From an uncultured bacterium (lineage in GTDB: Bacteria; Bacteroidota; Bacteroidia; Bacteroidales; Muribaculaceae), in contig CAJMNI010000062.1 in NCBI GenBank assembly GCA_905214735.1, positions 1 through 6,797 of the forward strand: a stretch of DNA of 6,797 bases, written 5' to 3'. This document shows positions 1-6,177 of this stretch, one piece after another (the stretch's first letter is position 1; the number at the start of each line of letters is the position of its first letter). A model generated the notes under the pieces. It was given only the letters and a program-made list of their open reading frames with translations. It was not told where the DNA came from and searched no databases. A program made the translations under genes and the position numbers.

Positions 1-37
1 TGGCTTGGCGACTGATGCCGCTTAGCCTATATTCCAT
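1..37 (-). CDS. Start of an unidentified leftward gene, cut by the window edge
   Basis: Reading leftward from an ATG at 37-35, twelve codons stay open to the edge and give MEYRLSGISRQA. The phrase SGISRQA resembles the start of helix-turn-helix or IS3-type OrfB transposase proteins, but 12 residues cannot identify a family. A near-consensus minus-strand -7 element (TATCTTTC, 70-63) lies about 26 bases upstream of the ATG, without a clear -33 partner. If real, this gene diverges from the DUF2461 gene. It could equally be a chance ORF. Confidence 0.2.
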   Translation of the reverse strand, partial: MEYRLSGISRQA

Positions 38-103
38 TTTTTAACGAACTATTGCCCTTAAGGAAAGATAAAATTTCGGAGCATCAGGTTACGTTTATAA
101 TAT

Positions 104-787
104 ATGATCGACGACATTTTCACATTTCTCAAACTGCTTCGCGAAAACAACAACCGCGAATGGTTTCATGCAAACAAACAGTTATACGACGATGCCCGGG
201 CAAAAGTGGAGCTGATAACGATGCAGCTTATCGGCGAGATCAGCAAATTCGAGCCGTCGGCTTCCGGCATGCGGCCCGAAGAATGCCTTTACCGCATATA
301 TCGCGACACTCGGTTCTCACCCGACAAAACTCCCTACAAACGTCATTTCGGCATCTACATCAATCCCTTTGGCGGAAAGAAAAGCCAGCTGTCGGGATAT
401 TACCTGCATCTCGAGCCCGGCGCATCTCTGGTAGGCGGCGGCCTCTGGTGTCCCCCCACGCAAGTGTTGAAAGCAGTAAGGCAGGACATCTATGACAACA
501 TCGAGGAATATCTTGAGATCATAGAGAATCCGGAATTCAAGAAAATCTATCCTCAGGTGGGTTCTGATTTTCTGAAAACGGCTCCGAAAGGATTTCCGAA
601 AGATTGGGAACACATTTCCCTTCTGAAACCTCGCGACTACACCGTAGGCTGCAACCTCACCGACCGCACGGTCAGAAGCAAGGATTTTATAGCTAAGGTG
701 GCCGAAGCCTTCCGCACGCTGAAGCCCTTCAACGACTTCCTCAACTACACCTTCGAAGAGCATCCCGACCTCCCCCGCCTCCTCTAA
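104..787 (+). CDS. DUF2461 domain-containing protein (TIGR02453 family)
   Basis: This 227-residue protein is full length for the DUF2461 / TIGR02453 family, whose biochemical role is unknown. The family pattern runs end to end: an N-terminal helix followed by NREWFHANK (17-25), the core RIYRDTRFSPDKTPYK (64-79) leading into HFGIYINP, a strand-rich block LEPGASLVGGGLWCPP (103-118), then TAPKGFPKDWEHISLLK (159-175), and a C-terminal helix ending at the stop. There is no signal peptide or membrane segment, so it should be cytoplasmic. ATG 104 is chosen because the conserved N-terminus begins at once (FLKLLRENNNREWF). No Shine-Dalgarno sequence is visible. A -7-like TACGTTTA (90-97) is too close to the ATG to be convincing. 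An overlapping frame starting at 52 is a shadow. The family call is secure; the function is unknown. Confidence 0.93.
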   Translation: MIDDIFTFLKLLRENNNREWFHANKQLYDDARAKVELITMQLIGEISKFEPSASGMRPEECLYRIYRDTRFSPDKTPYKRHFGIYINPFGGKKSQLSGYYLHLEPGASLVGGGLWCPPTQVLKAVRQDIYDNIEEYLEIIENPEFKKIYPQVGSDFLKTAPKGFPKDWEHISLLKPRDYTVGCNLTDRTVRSKDFIAKVAEAFRTLKPFNDFLNYTFEEHPDLPRLL

Positions 788-846
788 CCTTCGTCAGCTG
801 TCTTGTGATCGTTTTTGCTTCGCGATGGCAATTTGGGAGTGATAAA

Positions 847-878
847 TTTGTTTAAGCGGACATATTATCATAAATTTG
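847..878 (+). promoter_or_regulatory. Bacteroidetes-type promoter of the DUF805 gene
   Basis: TTTG at 847-850 is followed after 20 bases by TAAATTTG at 871-878, matching the Bacteroidetes primary sigma factor consensus (TTTG, about 19-20 bases, TAnnTTTG). Transcription should begin near 884, about 22 bases before the ATG at 907. The -33 element is itself the end of another TAAATTTG (843-850), which could act as a second, upstream -7 box but lacks a well-spaced partner. Confidence 0.75.
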
Positions 879-906
879 CAGTGATTAACACATAAAATTA
901 TTCATT

Positions 907-1269
907 ATGCAAAGACAAGTTTCTTTTATCGAAGCAATTCAGATGGGTTTCCAGAAGTATTGCTGCTTCACAGGCCGCGCTTCCCGTTCGGAATACTGGT
1001 GGTGGGTTCTGTTCACATTCATTATCGGCGCTGTTTTAGGCATGTTTGGCAAATCAGGCGAAATCATCAGCGGCATTGTTTCTCTCGCGCTCTTCCTTCC
1101 CGGACTTGGACTTTGCGTGCGTCGCCTTCACGACATCAATAAATCGGGATGGTGGGTGCTTCTCGCATTGATCCCCCTCGTGGGCCAGATTATCCTCATC
1201 GTGTGGCTTGCCAAACCGAGCGACCCGAGCGAGAATCAGTATGGCTCCATGCCCAATGTAGTTTACTAA
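907..1269 (+). CDS. DUF805 family small membrane protein
   Basis: This 120-residue inner-membrane protein belongs to DUF805 (YhaH/YhaI-like), a family without an established molecular function. Diagnostic motifs are GRASRSEYWWW (23-33), the conserved PGLGLCVRRLHDINKSGWW (65-83) and the C-terminal NQYG (110-113). Hydrophobic segments lie at about 31-47, 52-68 and 82-102, and the N-terminus and C-terminal tail are polar. Length is typical for the family. ATG 907 sits about 22 bases downstream of the predicted transcription start, and the conserved domain begins soon after it. A GC-rich hairpin follows 18 bases after the stop, and the nuclease-like gene starts 60 bases downstream, so read-through co-expression is possible. 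In other bacteria DUF805 proteins often accompany unrelated envelope genes, so context gives only a weak functional hint. Confidence 0.93.
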   Translation: MQRQVSFIEAIQMGFQKYCCFTGRASRSEYWWWVLFTFIIGAVLGMFGKSGEIISGIVSLALFLPGLGLCVRRLHDINKSGWWVLLALIPLVGQIILIVWLAKPSDPSENQYGSMPNVVY

Positions 1270-1285
1270 CCGCATCAACAATATC

Positions 1286-1313
1286 AGGAGCGCGCTTTGC
1301 CGGGCGCGCTCTT
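1286..1313 (+). terminator. GC-rich hairpin, possible terminator or attenuator
   Basis: GAGCGCGC (1288-1295) and GCGCGCTC (1304-1311) form a perfect 8-bp stem around an 8-base loop, extendable by a G-U and an A-U pair to 1286/1313. The following bases, TTATCATAGTT, are only moderately T-rich, so termination may be partial. It lies between the DUF805 stop and the ATG at 1330. No canonical promoter is visible between hairpin and ATG, so the nuclease-like gene may depend on read-through. Confidence 0.55.
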
Positions 1314-1329
1314 ATCATAGTTACATAGA

Positions 1330-2022
1330 ATGAAATTGTCGCGCACCATGTCTATTCTGTTTATCATAGCAGGAGTTATCCTTGCCATTGTCGGCGTCGT
1401 CGGTTTGACGATAAATTCCGGCAATACGGAAACTACACAAGAATTTACCGCCCCCAAAGACCGCAATAATTCAGTCGATAATTCTCCGTCGGCATCGGGT
1501 CAGCCGGCTGATTCAGTAAATCCCTCGTCGATCGATCCCGCCAAACAACGCGGCAATGAATTCGAGGGTTATATGGTAGACGTCTTTGCCCCGGAGAAAG
1601 GATTTCTGCTAAAGGAATGGAATCAGGGACAGATCTCCCCTAACGGCAATTTTTCTGAAGATGAACTCAAGCCGGACCTCAAGATCGAAAGAGTCAGACC
1701 CGGCAAGAATCTCGCTTTCTGGCTGGAATGCAAATACCGCTCGACTCTGAATTCCAAATATCCGCTGTTCAAAGATTATCAGATTGAAAGATATTCAACA
1801 TTTCAGGGAAAGTCCCATATCAAAGTGCTTGTGGCCATCGGCACCGGCGGGACACCGAGCGCTCCCGAAAAGGTCTATATCCTCCCTCTCGACACCGTCA
1901 AAGCCAGGACTCTGAGCAGCGAAAACGATTATGCTCCTTTTGAACTGAAAGACCCGGTTAATGGGGCGGCAAAATATATCGACGATTACTTCAATACCAT
2001 TTTCAGCAAGAGCAGGAAATAG
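1330..2022 (+). CDS. Membrane-anchored protein with a PD-(D/E)XK nuclease-like domain
   Basis: I cannot assign this 230-residue protein to a named family. Residues 8-28 form one strong hydrophobic segment after a short basic start (K2, R5). A Ser/Asn/Pro-rich linker (about 29-70) follows, then a globular domain (about 72-228). That domain reads like a restriction-endonuclease fold: a helix with GNEFEGYMVDVF (E79), a strand with KEW, then KPDLKIE (D116), FWLECKYR (E133, K135), and a later strand HIKVLVAIGTGG before a conserved-looking PEKVYILPL. D116...E133-x-K135 matches the PD-(D/E)XK catalytic signature, and E79 fits the extra acidic residue seen in Mrr-like members. The positive-inside rule predicts the domain faces the periplasm, which is odd for a nuclease. 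ATG 1330 keeps the basic flank; ATG 1348 is possible. The gene lies 60 bases after DUF805 and converges with the glycosyltransferase gene. The ORF is certain, the fold likely, activity unproven. Confidence 0.75.
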   Translation: MKLSRTMSILFIIAGVILAIVGVVGLTINSGNTETTQEFTAPKDRNNSVDNSPSASGQPADSVNPSSIDPAKQRGNEFEGYMVDVFAPEKGFLLKEWNQGQISPNGNFSEDELKPDLKIERVRPGKNLAFWLECKYRSTLNSKYPLFKDYQIERYSTFQGKSHIKVLVAIGTGGTPSAPEKVYILPLDTVKARTLSSENDYAPFELKDPVNGAAKYIDDYFNTIFSKSRK

Positions 2023-2069
2023 TTCGCGACATGACCTCAACGACACGGAGGTAAATCCCTTGAGAATTG

Positions 2070-3101
2070 TCACGGGCGCGGACGGGGAACGAGGCGCGAA
2101 AGGCGCCGGATCAGTCGGCTGATCACGCTGCGACGCGGCGCACTCGGAGCCGGAGCATTCGCCGGAATCGCCGAGGCGTCGATGCCGAATCTCTCGGCGT
2201 AGGCTTCGGCTTCCTCTCTGTCGGTTCGGTAAGGGGCACTGCTATCTACACTCGGTTTGTCGGATGCGCAGACGAGCATTGACCTTGCTATCGCCGTTGA
2301 AGCGTCGCGCAGACCGGCCACGACTTCCGGATAACTTTCGAATTCCTTCATAAGAGAAAGTCGCATTTCAAGCGACATTTTCAGCCGACGATAGGCATCG
2401 GCCGTGCTCCATATCGCACCCTCCACCTTACGGTAAACTCCCATCGGGCGGGGAAAATAATGCATTGTTCCCTTCACGGCATAAAGCATGTGGATGGCAT
2501 AATCGGGCGAGCGGTGATCCATGATCCAGGCCGGAAGGTTCTGCAGGTCGACAAGATCACGGCGATACATTACTGAAAGATTGGTGATATAATTGCTTCG
2601 GCTCAGCGAGTTGACCGAATATTCCGGCTGACGCATGCCGTTGCTGAGAGTTTTCTCCCCTGTGGACTCATAGAAATTTATCACGCGGTGGAAAGTCAGA
2701 GCGCAATCGGGATGAGCCTCCATATAATCGACCTGACGCTTCAGTTTGCTGCGGCAACTCCAATAATCGTCGGCGTCGCAAAGAGCCATATACTTACCCC
2801 GGGCCAATCGGAAACCCTTCAGATAGTTACCCTGCGAACCGAGATTGCGCTCATTGCGCACATATCTTATCACACCCGGAAATTTCTCGTCCATCTGACG
2901 GACGACATCAGCAGTAGCGTCGGTAGAGCAATCGTCGAGCACAAGCAATTCGACATCAAAAGAGCGCCGTTGCTTCACCACGCCGGCAATAGCCTCGCCG
3001 ATATAGCGCTCGGCATTATAAGCCACCATAACCACGCTAACCATGGGCCGCGCCGCCTCCCCCTCAACCCTCACATCCTCCATATCACTGCTATAATCCA
3101 T
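2070..3101 (-). CDS. Family 2 glycosyltransferase (GT-A fold)
   Basis: This 343-residue cytoplasmic enzyme should transfer a sugar from a nucleotide-sugar donor to a surface glycan or similar acceptor; donor and acceptor cannot be told from sequence. The GT2 domain opens with VSVVMVAYNAERY (21-33), then LLVLDDCSTD (52-61), RNERNLGSQGN (82-92), and the metal-binding DADDYW (109-114). RSPDYAIHM (197-205) probably holds the catalytic acid/base region, and GVYR (221-224) follows. The C-terminus is a basic amphipathic tail (about 323-343, rich in Arg, Leu and Ile) that could bind the membrane. The open frame extends upstream to a TTG at 3161, but that codon lies inside the promoter. ATG 3101 is preferred, with a purine-rich GCGAGAGC about 7 bases before it; ATG 3083 is an alternative. 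It stands alone, without other polysaccharide genes, and ends 48 bases from the converging gene. Confidence 0.93.
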   Translation of the reverse strand: MDYSSDMEDVRVEGEAARPMVSVVMVAYNAERYIGEAIAGVVKQRRSFDVELLVLDDCSTDATADVVRQMDEKFPGVIRYVRNERNLGSQGNYLKGFRLARGKYMALCDADDYWSCRSKLKRQVDYMEAHPDCALTFHRVINFYESTGEKTLSNGMRQPEYSVNSLSRSNYITNLSVMYRRDLVDLQNLPAWIMDHRSPDYAIHMLYAVKGTMHYFPRPMGVYRKVEGAIWSTADAYRRLKMSLEMRLSLMKEFESYPEVVAGLRDASTAIARSMLVCASDKPSVDSSAPYRTDREEAEAYAERFGIDASAIPANAPAPSAPRRSVISRLIRRLSRLVPRPRP

Positions 3102-3158
3102 ATTCAGCTCTCGCTTATCTTTATTAATGTCGCGATTATTCAAAAGCGCGTTTAAACG

Positions 3159-3191
3159 CAAATTTAGCTATTTTTACGGCCATTGACAAAA
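3159..3191 (-). promoter_or_regulatory. Bacteroidetes-type promoter of the glycosyltransferase gene
   Basis: On the minus strand, TTTTG (3191-3187) is followed after 20 bases by TAAATTTG (3166-3159), matching the consensus closely. Transcription should start near 3152, leaving a leader of about 50 bases before ATG 3101. This rules out the TTG at 3161 as a translation start. A 12-bp palindrome (3148-3159) touches the -7 box and covers the predicted start site. Confidence 0.75.
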
Positions 3192-3208
3192 TTCCGGGCG
3201 GCTTTATC

Positions 3209-3237
3209 TTGCGCTTGCCGAAATTTCGTTATATTTG
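3209..3237 (+). promoter_or_regulatory. Bacteroidetes-type promoter of the secreted hydrolase gene
   Basis: TTG at 3209-3211 precedes TATATTTG at 3230-3237 with an 18-base spacer, which is acceptable for this promoter class. Transcription should begin near 3242, giving a leader of about 85 bases. The promoter is back to back with the minus-strand promoter and does not overlap it (17 bases between the two -33 elements). The palindrome CGAAATTTCG (3219-3228) fills the spacer. Confidence 0.65.
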
Positions 3238-3265
3238 CTTAAATTTTGCTGCTGCTAATTTCGGC
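3217..3265. repeat. 9-bp inverted repeat bracketing the hydrolase -7 box
   Basis: GCCGAAATT (3217-3225) and AATTTCGGC (3257-3265) are perfect inverse complements separated by 31 bases, and they flank the -7 element at 3230-3237. The left arm is part of a 10-bp palindrome, CGAAATTTCG (3219-3228). The arrangement resembles an operator pair for a dimeric regulator. The right arm also lies in the transcribed leader, but the two arms could not both be in the RNA if transcription starts near 3242. Confidence 0.45.
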
Positions 3266-3327
3266 AGTTGCTGATTTTTGCCGCTGTCATACGACCGTTT
3301 CGGCAATCTCTTCTAAAACCTCGACTA

Positions 3328-4710
3328 ATGATCAATATTGCCAGATATTTGATAGGCGCCGCTGCAGCTCTATCGTTCTTGACGGTGAATGCTTTTACGG
3401 TTAGCGCCCGCAGCATCGATGGGGCCTGGCGCGGTTCCCTATCCGTTGGCCCGACAAGCATTCCGCTCGTTTTCAATTTCTCTACCGATCCGGCAGGTAA
3501 AACGCTCTGCACTCTTGATTCTCCGCAGCAGGGCGCAAAAGGTATACCGACCGATGTTACGCTTTGCTCGGCCGACTCAGTAATAGTCTCCTGCCCGGCA
3601 ATCGGAGCGTCCTATTCCGGCGCCATACACACCGACTCAATCATCGGCAGTTTTGAGCAAAGGGGCTTTAAATTTCCCCTCAATCTCGCGCCCGAAAAAC
3701 CACTTGCCAAGCGTCGCTATCAGACTCCCGTGCCACCATTCCCCTACACGGTGGTCGACACTACGTTTACGGCGCCCGACGACGCAGTGATGAGCGGCAC
3801 GCTGACTCTGCCGCCGGCGCAGAAAGATGGGAAGGTTCCGGCTGTGTTAATGGTGACGGGCAGCGGCCCGCAGAACCGCGACGAAGAACTCTTCGACCAT
3901 AAGCCGTTTGCCGTTATAGCCGACTACTTGGCCCGCAACGGCATTGCATCTTTGCGCTACGACGACCGGGGTACGAACCGGTCAGCCGGCAACTTCAACG
4001 AGGCTACCACAATGACGCTGAAAGAGGATGCGGCAAGCGGAATCAGATTCCTGCGCTCCGTCGGCAACACAGGGCCCGTCGGAGTGCTCGGCCATTCCGA
4101 AGGAGGCACAATCGCACTGATGCTTGGCGCCGAAGGAGAATCCGATTTTGTCATCTCGCTCGCCGGCATGGCAGAGTCGGGAAAGCAAACCATAATGCGG
4201 CAAAACCGCCACAGCATCGACAAAGCTCCGATTCCCGAAGATGCCAAGGAAAGCAGTCTCAAGCTGATAGAGATGATGCTCGATGAAATAGCCGACCAGA
4301 CCCGCAAGGAGAAAATAGAAACCATCGACGTTGACTCGCTTGCCGCAGCCGCCGGACTAACCGTTCCGCCCGCAATAATGGCCTCTATCAAAAACACGCG
4401 TCGTTCGCCCTGGCTCGACACCTTCCTCACCATAGATCCCACCGAATGGCTGAGCAAAGTCAAATGCCCCGTACTCGCCGTCAACGGCTTGCGCGACACG
4501 CAGGTGTCGCCTGACAACCTTGAAGTGATCCGCAGGCTGGTTCCGCAAGCACAGATCATGGAGATGCCCGGGCTGAACCATCTCATGCAGCATTGCGTCA
4601 CAGGCGAAGTCACCGAATACGATCAAATCAGCGAAACCCTTTCCCCCGAACTCCTCGAAGCCCTCACCCGCTTCCTCACCACCCTCATTTCTTCTCCCGG
4701 TACCCTATAA
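3328..4710 (+). CDS. Secreted alpha/beta hydrolase (S9/S33-like serine hydrolase)
   Basis: This 460-residue protein begins with a signal peptide (about 1-27; hydrophobic core LIGAAAALSFL, likely cleavage near VSA), so it should act in the periplasm. Residues 29-120 form a beta-rich accessory domain starting IDGAWRGSL, as seen in Bacteroidetes hydrolases of this type. The catalytic domain follows: oxyanion region VTGSGPQNRDE (176-186), LRYDDRGTNRS (209-219), nucleophile elbow GHSEGG (Ser257), an acid in NGLRD (Asp390) and the catalytic histidine in PGLNHL (His418). The segment between about 280 and 365 is a helical lid. The family includes esterases and peptidases, so the substrate is uncertain. 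The frame opens at a TTG (3268), but ATG 3328 places the signal peptide correctly. It has its own promoter, divergent from the glycosyltransferase, and no obvious operon partner. Confidence 0.92.
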   Translation: MINIARYLIGAAAALSFLTVNAFTVSARSIDGAWRGSLSVGPTSIPLVFNFSTDPAGKTLCTLDSPQQGAKGIPTDVTLCSADSVIVSCPAIGASYSGAIHTDSIIGSFEQRGFKFPLNLAPEKPLAKRRYQTPVPPFPYTVVDTTFTAPDDAVMSGTLTLPPAQKDGKVPAVLMVTGSGPQNRDEELFDHKPFAVIADYLARNGIASLRYDDRGTNRSAGNFNEATTMTLKEDAASGIRFLRSVGNTGPVGVLGHSEGGTIALMLGAEGESDFVISLAGMAESGKQTIMRQNRHSIDKAPIPEDAKESSLKLIEMMLDEIADQTRKEKIETIDVDSLAAAAGLTVPPAIMASIKNTRRSPWLDTFLTIDPTEWLSKVKCPVLAVNGLRDTQVSPDNLEVIRRLVPQAQIMEMPGLNHLMQHCVTGEVTEYDQISETLSPELLEALTRFLTTLISSPGTL

Positions 4711-4775
4711 GCGGTTAATCATCGGTTATATATATTATCGAGTTCGATTGTTATACTTTCCCACAAACCGAGTGA

Positions 4776-4816
4776 GTGCACGTAATGAGTATTCATTCTT
4801 CAACAAGAAGATGCAC
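4776..4816 (+). ncRNA. Candidate structured RNA element (three-way junction)
   Basis: GTGCA (4776-4780) can pair with TGCAC (4812-4816), enclosing two adjacent hairpins: AATGA-GTAT-TCATT (4784-4797) and CTTC-AACAA-GAAG (4798-4810). The hairpins abut without spacer, as in coaxially stacked junctions. Stems are only 4-5 bp and no promoter is clearly assignable, so this could be chance. It matches no riboswitch class I recognise. Confidence 0.25.
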
Positions 4817-4877
4817 CGTTGTAGAGGATTCTCTTTTAGAGGGTGAGACCTTCCCTGAAAAACGTTGTTAGATTTGA

Positions 4878-4928
4878 GAGTGATTAACTAATGTGATTTG
4901 CACTCGTTGGAGTGATCAACCGATTTGC
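4878..4928. repeat. Imperfect direct repeats with a central hairpin upstream of the permease
   Basis: GAGTGATTAAC (4878-4888) recurs as GAGTGATCAAC (4910-4920), 32 bases apart, about three helical turns. Each copy is followed by GATTTGC (4895-4901 and 4922-4928) at different distances. Between them, CACTC-GTTG-GAGTG (4901-4914) forms a perfect 5-bp hairpin. The block lies 75-125 bases upstream of the permease -33 element and could be a pair of regulator sites. Confidence 0.4.
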
Positions 4929-5001
4929 TTTACACGTTTGGCGCTTTTGGCAAAAATATGCGGGAGTTTATTATTCTTTCTTAATTTCTTTCTTGATGTT
5001 C

Positions 5002-5034
5002 TTGTCCCGCGTTGGTAAAAATTAATTACCTTTG
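5002..5034 (+). promoter_or_regulatory. Likely promoter of the FecCD-type permease gene
   Basis: TACCTTTG at 5027-5034 is a full match to TAnnTTTG. The best -33 candidate is TTG at 5002-5004, with a spacer of 22 bases, slightly long. Another TTG (5012-5014) is too close. Transcription should start near 5040, leaving a leader of about 78 bases before ATG 5118. Confidence 0.55.
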
Positions 5035-5117
5035 TATTCTGATATCTCTGTTGGCGGCACGCCCTGTCGGATGTGCGCGAATATTCTGAACCGCACAACA
5101 GAGTTCTGACTCTTGTC

Positions 5118-6116
5118 ATGATGAAGTTTATTCTTATTTCGGTGGTTACTGTGCTGCTTTTGGCGGCTAACGTGTTTTTCGGCGCTGTCCATATTCCTGT
5201 CGAGGAGATCTGCGCTATTCTGGGAAACGGGATGACAGAGGGGGATCCGGTGTCGTATATCGTGTGGGGAAGCCGTATTCCGCAGGCGATCACGGCTCTG
5301 CTTGCCGGCGCGGGTCTGGCAGTGAGCGGTCTGATGCTGCAGACCGCTTTCCGCAATCCGCTGGCCGGTCCGTCGATCCTCGGTATCAGTTCGGGGGCAA
5401 GCCTCGGCGTGGCGCTCGTGATGCTTTTCCTGGGCGGCACGCTTTCGCTCGGCACTTTCTCGCTCGGCGGAAACGCCGCAGTGGTGGCCGGTGCGATGAT
5501 CGGCAGCCTTGGCATCATGGCCATCCTTATCGCGATCTCTGCAAGGGTGCGCAGCAACCTGATGCTGCTGATCGCGGGCATCATGGTGGGATATCTCACT
5601 TCGTCGCTCGTCACGCTCCTCTCCTCTCTTTCCACTTCGCAGGCGGTGCATAAATACGTGATGTGGGGAATGGGCTTTTTCGGCGGCGTCTCGACAGGAC
5701 AAATGCCCTTCTTCGCCAGCCTCACAATAGTCGGAATCTTGATTGCACTATTGCTCGCCAAACCGCTCAACATCCTCCTACTCGGCGACAATTACGCCCG
5801 CAACCTCGGTGTCAACGTGACCCGCGTCAGAAACCTTCTGCTTCTCTCAACCGGTGTGCTCACAGCGGTGATCACAGCCTATTGCGGTCCGGTGAGCTTC
5901 ATCGGTCTGGCAGTGCCGCATATCGCCCGTCTGATATGGCGCACCGACAACCACTGGGTGCTCATGCCGGCAGCGATGCTTACGGGTGGCGCCGTGGCTC
6001 TGGCCTGCAACGTAATGAGCGTGATCCCCGACAACACGGTGATCCCCCTCAACGCCCTCACCCCGATTGTAGGCGTCCCGGTGATCCTATACGTGATCAT
6101 CAGCCGCAAAAACTAA
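5118..6116 (+). CDS. FecCD/BtuC-type ABC transporter permease
   Basis: This 332-residue, highly hydrophobic inner-membrane protein is the transmembrane subunit of a type II ABC importer for siderophores, heme, cobalamin or a related metal complex; the substrate cannot be read from sequence. Hallmarks are SRIPQA (52-57), FRNPLAGPSILGISSGA (78-94), GDNYARNLGVN (223-233) near the coupling helix, GPVSFIGLAVPHIAR (257-271), and the C-terminal IPLNALTPIVGVPV (309-322). About ten membrane helices are expected and length is normal for the family. The frame opens at GTG 5073, but ATG 5118 (or the adjacent ATG 5121) puts the first helix at the N-terminus as in homologues. Such permeases work with an ATPase and a binding protein, usually encoded alongside. 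Neither is visible, and the next sequence downstream is a nuclease remnant. The subunits may be encoded elsewhere, or the operon may be broken. Confidence 0.93.
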   Translation: MMKFILISVVTVLLLAANVFFGAVHIPVEEICAILGNGMTEGDPVSYIVWGSRIPQAITALLAGAGLAVSGLMLQTAFRNPLAGPSILGISSGASLGVALVMLFLGGTLSLGTFSLGGNAAVVAGAMIGSLGIMAILIAISARVRSNLMLLIAGIMVGYLTSSLVTLLSSLSTSQAVHKYVMWGMGFFGGVSTGQMPFFASLTIVGILIALLLAKPLNILLLGDNYARNLGVNVTRVRNLLLLSTGVLTAVITAYCGPVSFIGLAVPHIARLIWRTDNHWVLMPAAMLTGGAVALACNVMSVIPDNTVIPLNALTPIVGVPVILYVIISRKN

Positions 6117-6177
6117 CACGCATAAACTGACAACCGAAACGATTCAGATCCCAAATGAACGAGATAAAGCTAATTAA

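Larger units (their letters stand above)
4711..5117. other. Non-coding stretch with possible structured RNA and permease leader
   Basis: No convincing gene is visible in these 407 bases, which are AT-richer than their surroundings. From left to right they hold: an AT-rich segment after the hydrolase stop (TATATATA around 4730) with no clear terminator hairpin; a foldable segment at 4776-4816; an isolated TAGATTTG -7 match at 4869-4876 without a good -33 partner; a pair of imperfect direct repeats and a small hairpin at 4878-4928; and the permease promoter at 5002-5034. I looked for a cobalamin riboswitch because of the BtuC-like permease downstream. I did not find its GCCACTG box. Confidence 0.6.

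Noticed and set aside
317..763. Minus-strand frame of 148 codons and a plus-strand frame at 52-495 overlapping DUF2461
   Set aside because: The DUF2461 family pattern covers the whole 104-787 frame, and both alternatives are shadows.
2034..2052. A bidirectional terminator between the converging genes
   Set aside because: ACCTC (2034-2038) and GAGGT (2048-2052) give only a 5-bp stem with a 9-base loop and no flanking A or T run, too weak to annotate.
2688..3155. Plus-strand frame of 155 codons opposite the glycosyltransferase
   Set aside because: It is antisense to conserved GT2 motifs, including DADDYW, and resembles no known protein.
3957..4613. Minus-strand frame of 218 codons opposite the hydrolase
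   Set aside because: The sense strand encodes a full catalytic triad in family order. The antisense product is Ser-rich and without motifs.
4785..4871. A 28-codon ATG frame (MSIHSSTRRCTVVE...) in the gap before the permease
   Set aside because: It has no Shine-Dalgarno sequence, no clear promoter and no recognisable family, and it overlaps the foldable segment. The length is well within chance.
880..4888. AGTGATTAAC shared between 880-889 and 4879-4888
   Set aside because: Dozens of matching 10-mer pairs are expected by chance in a sequence of this length, and the two contexts differ.
4711..5117. A cobalamin riboswitch upstream of the BtuC-like permease
   Set aside because: I looked for the conserved GCCACTG (B12 box) and its surrounding stems and did not find them.
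4916..5791. Long minus-strand frames opposite the permease gene (291 and 226 codons)
   Set aside because: They run antisense to a clear FecCD-family protein, have low-complexity Arg/His/Ser-rich compositions and show no family motifs. They are by-products of GC-biased codon use.
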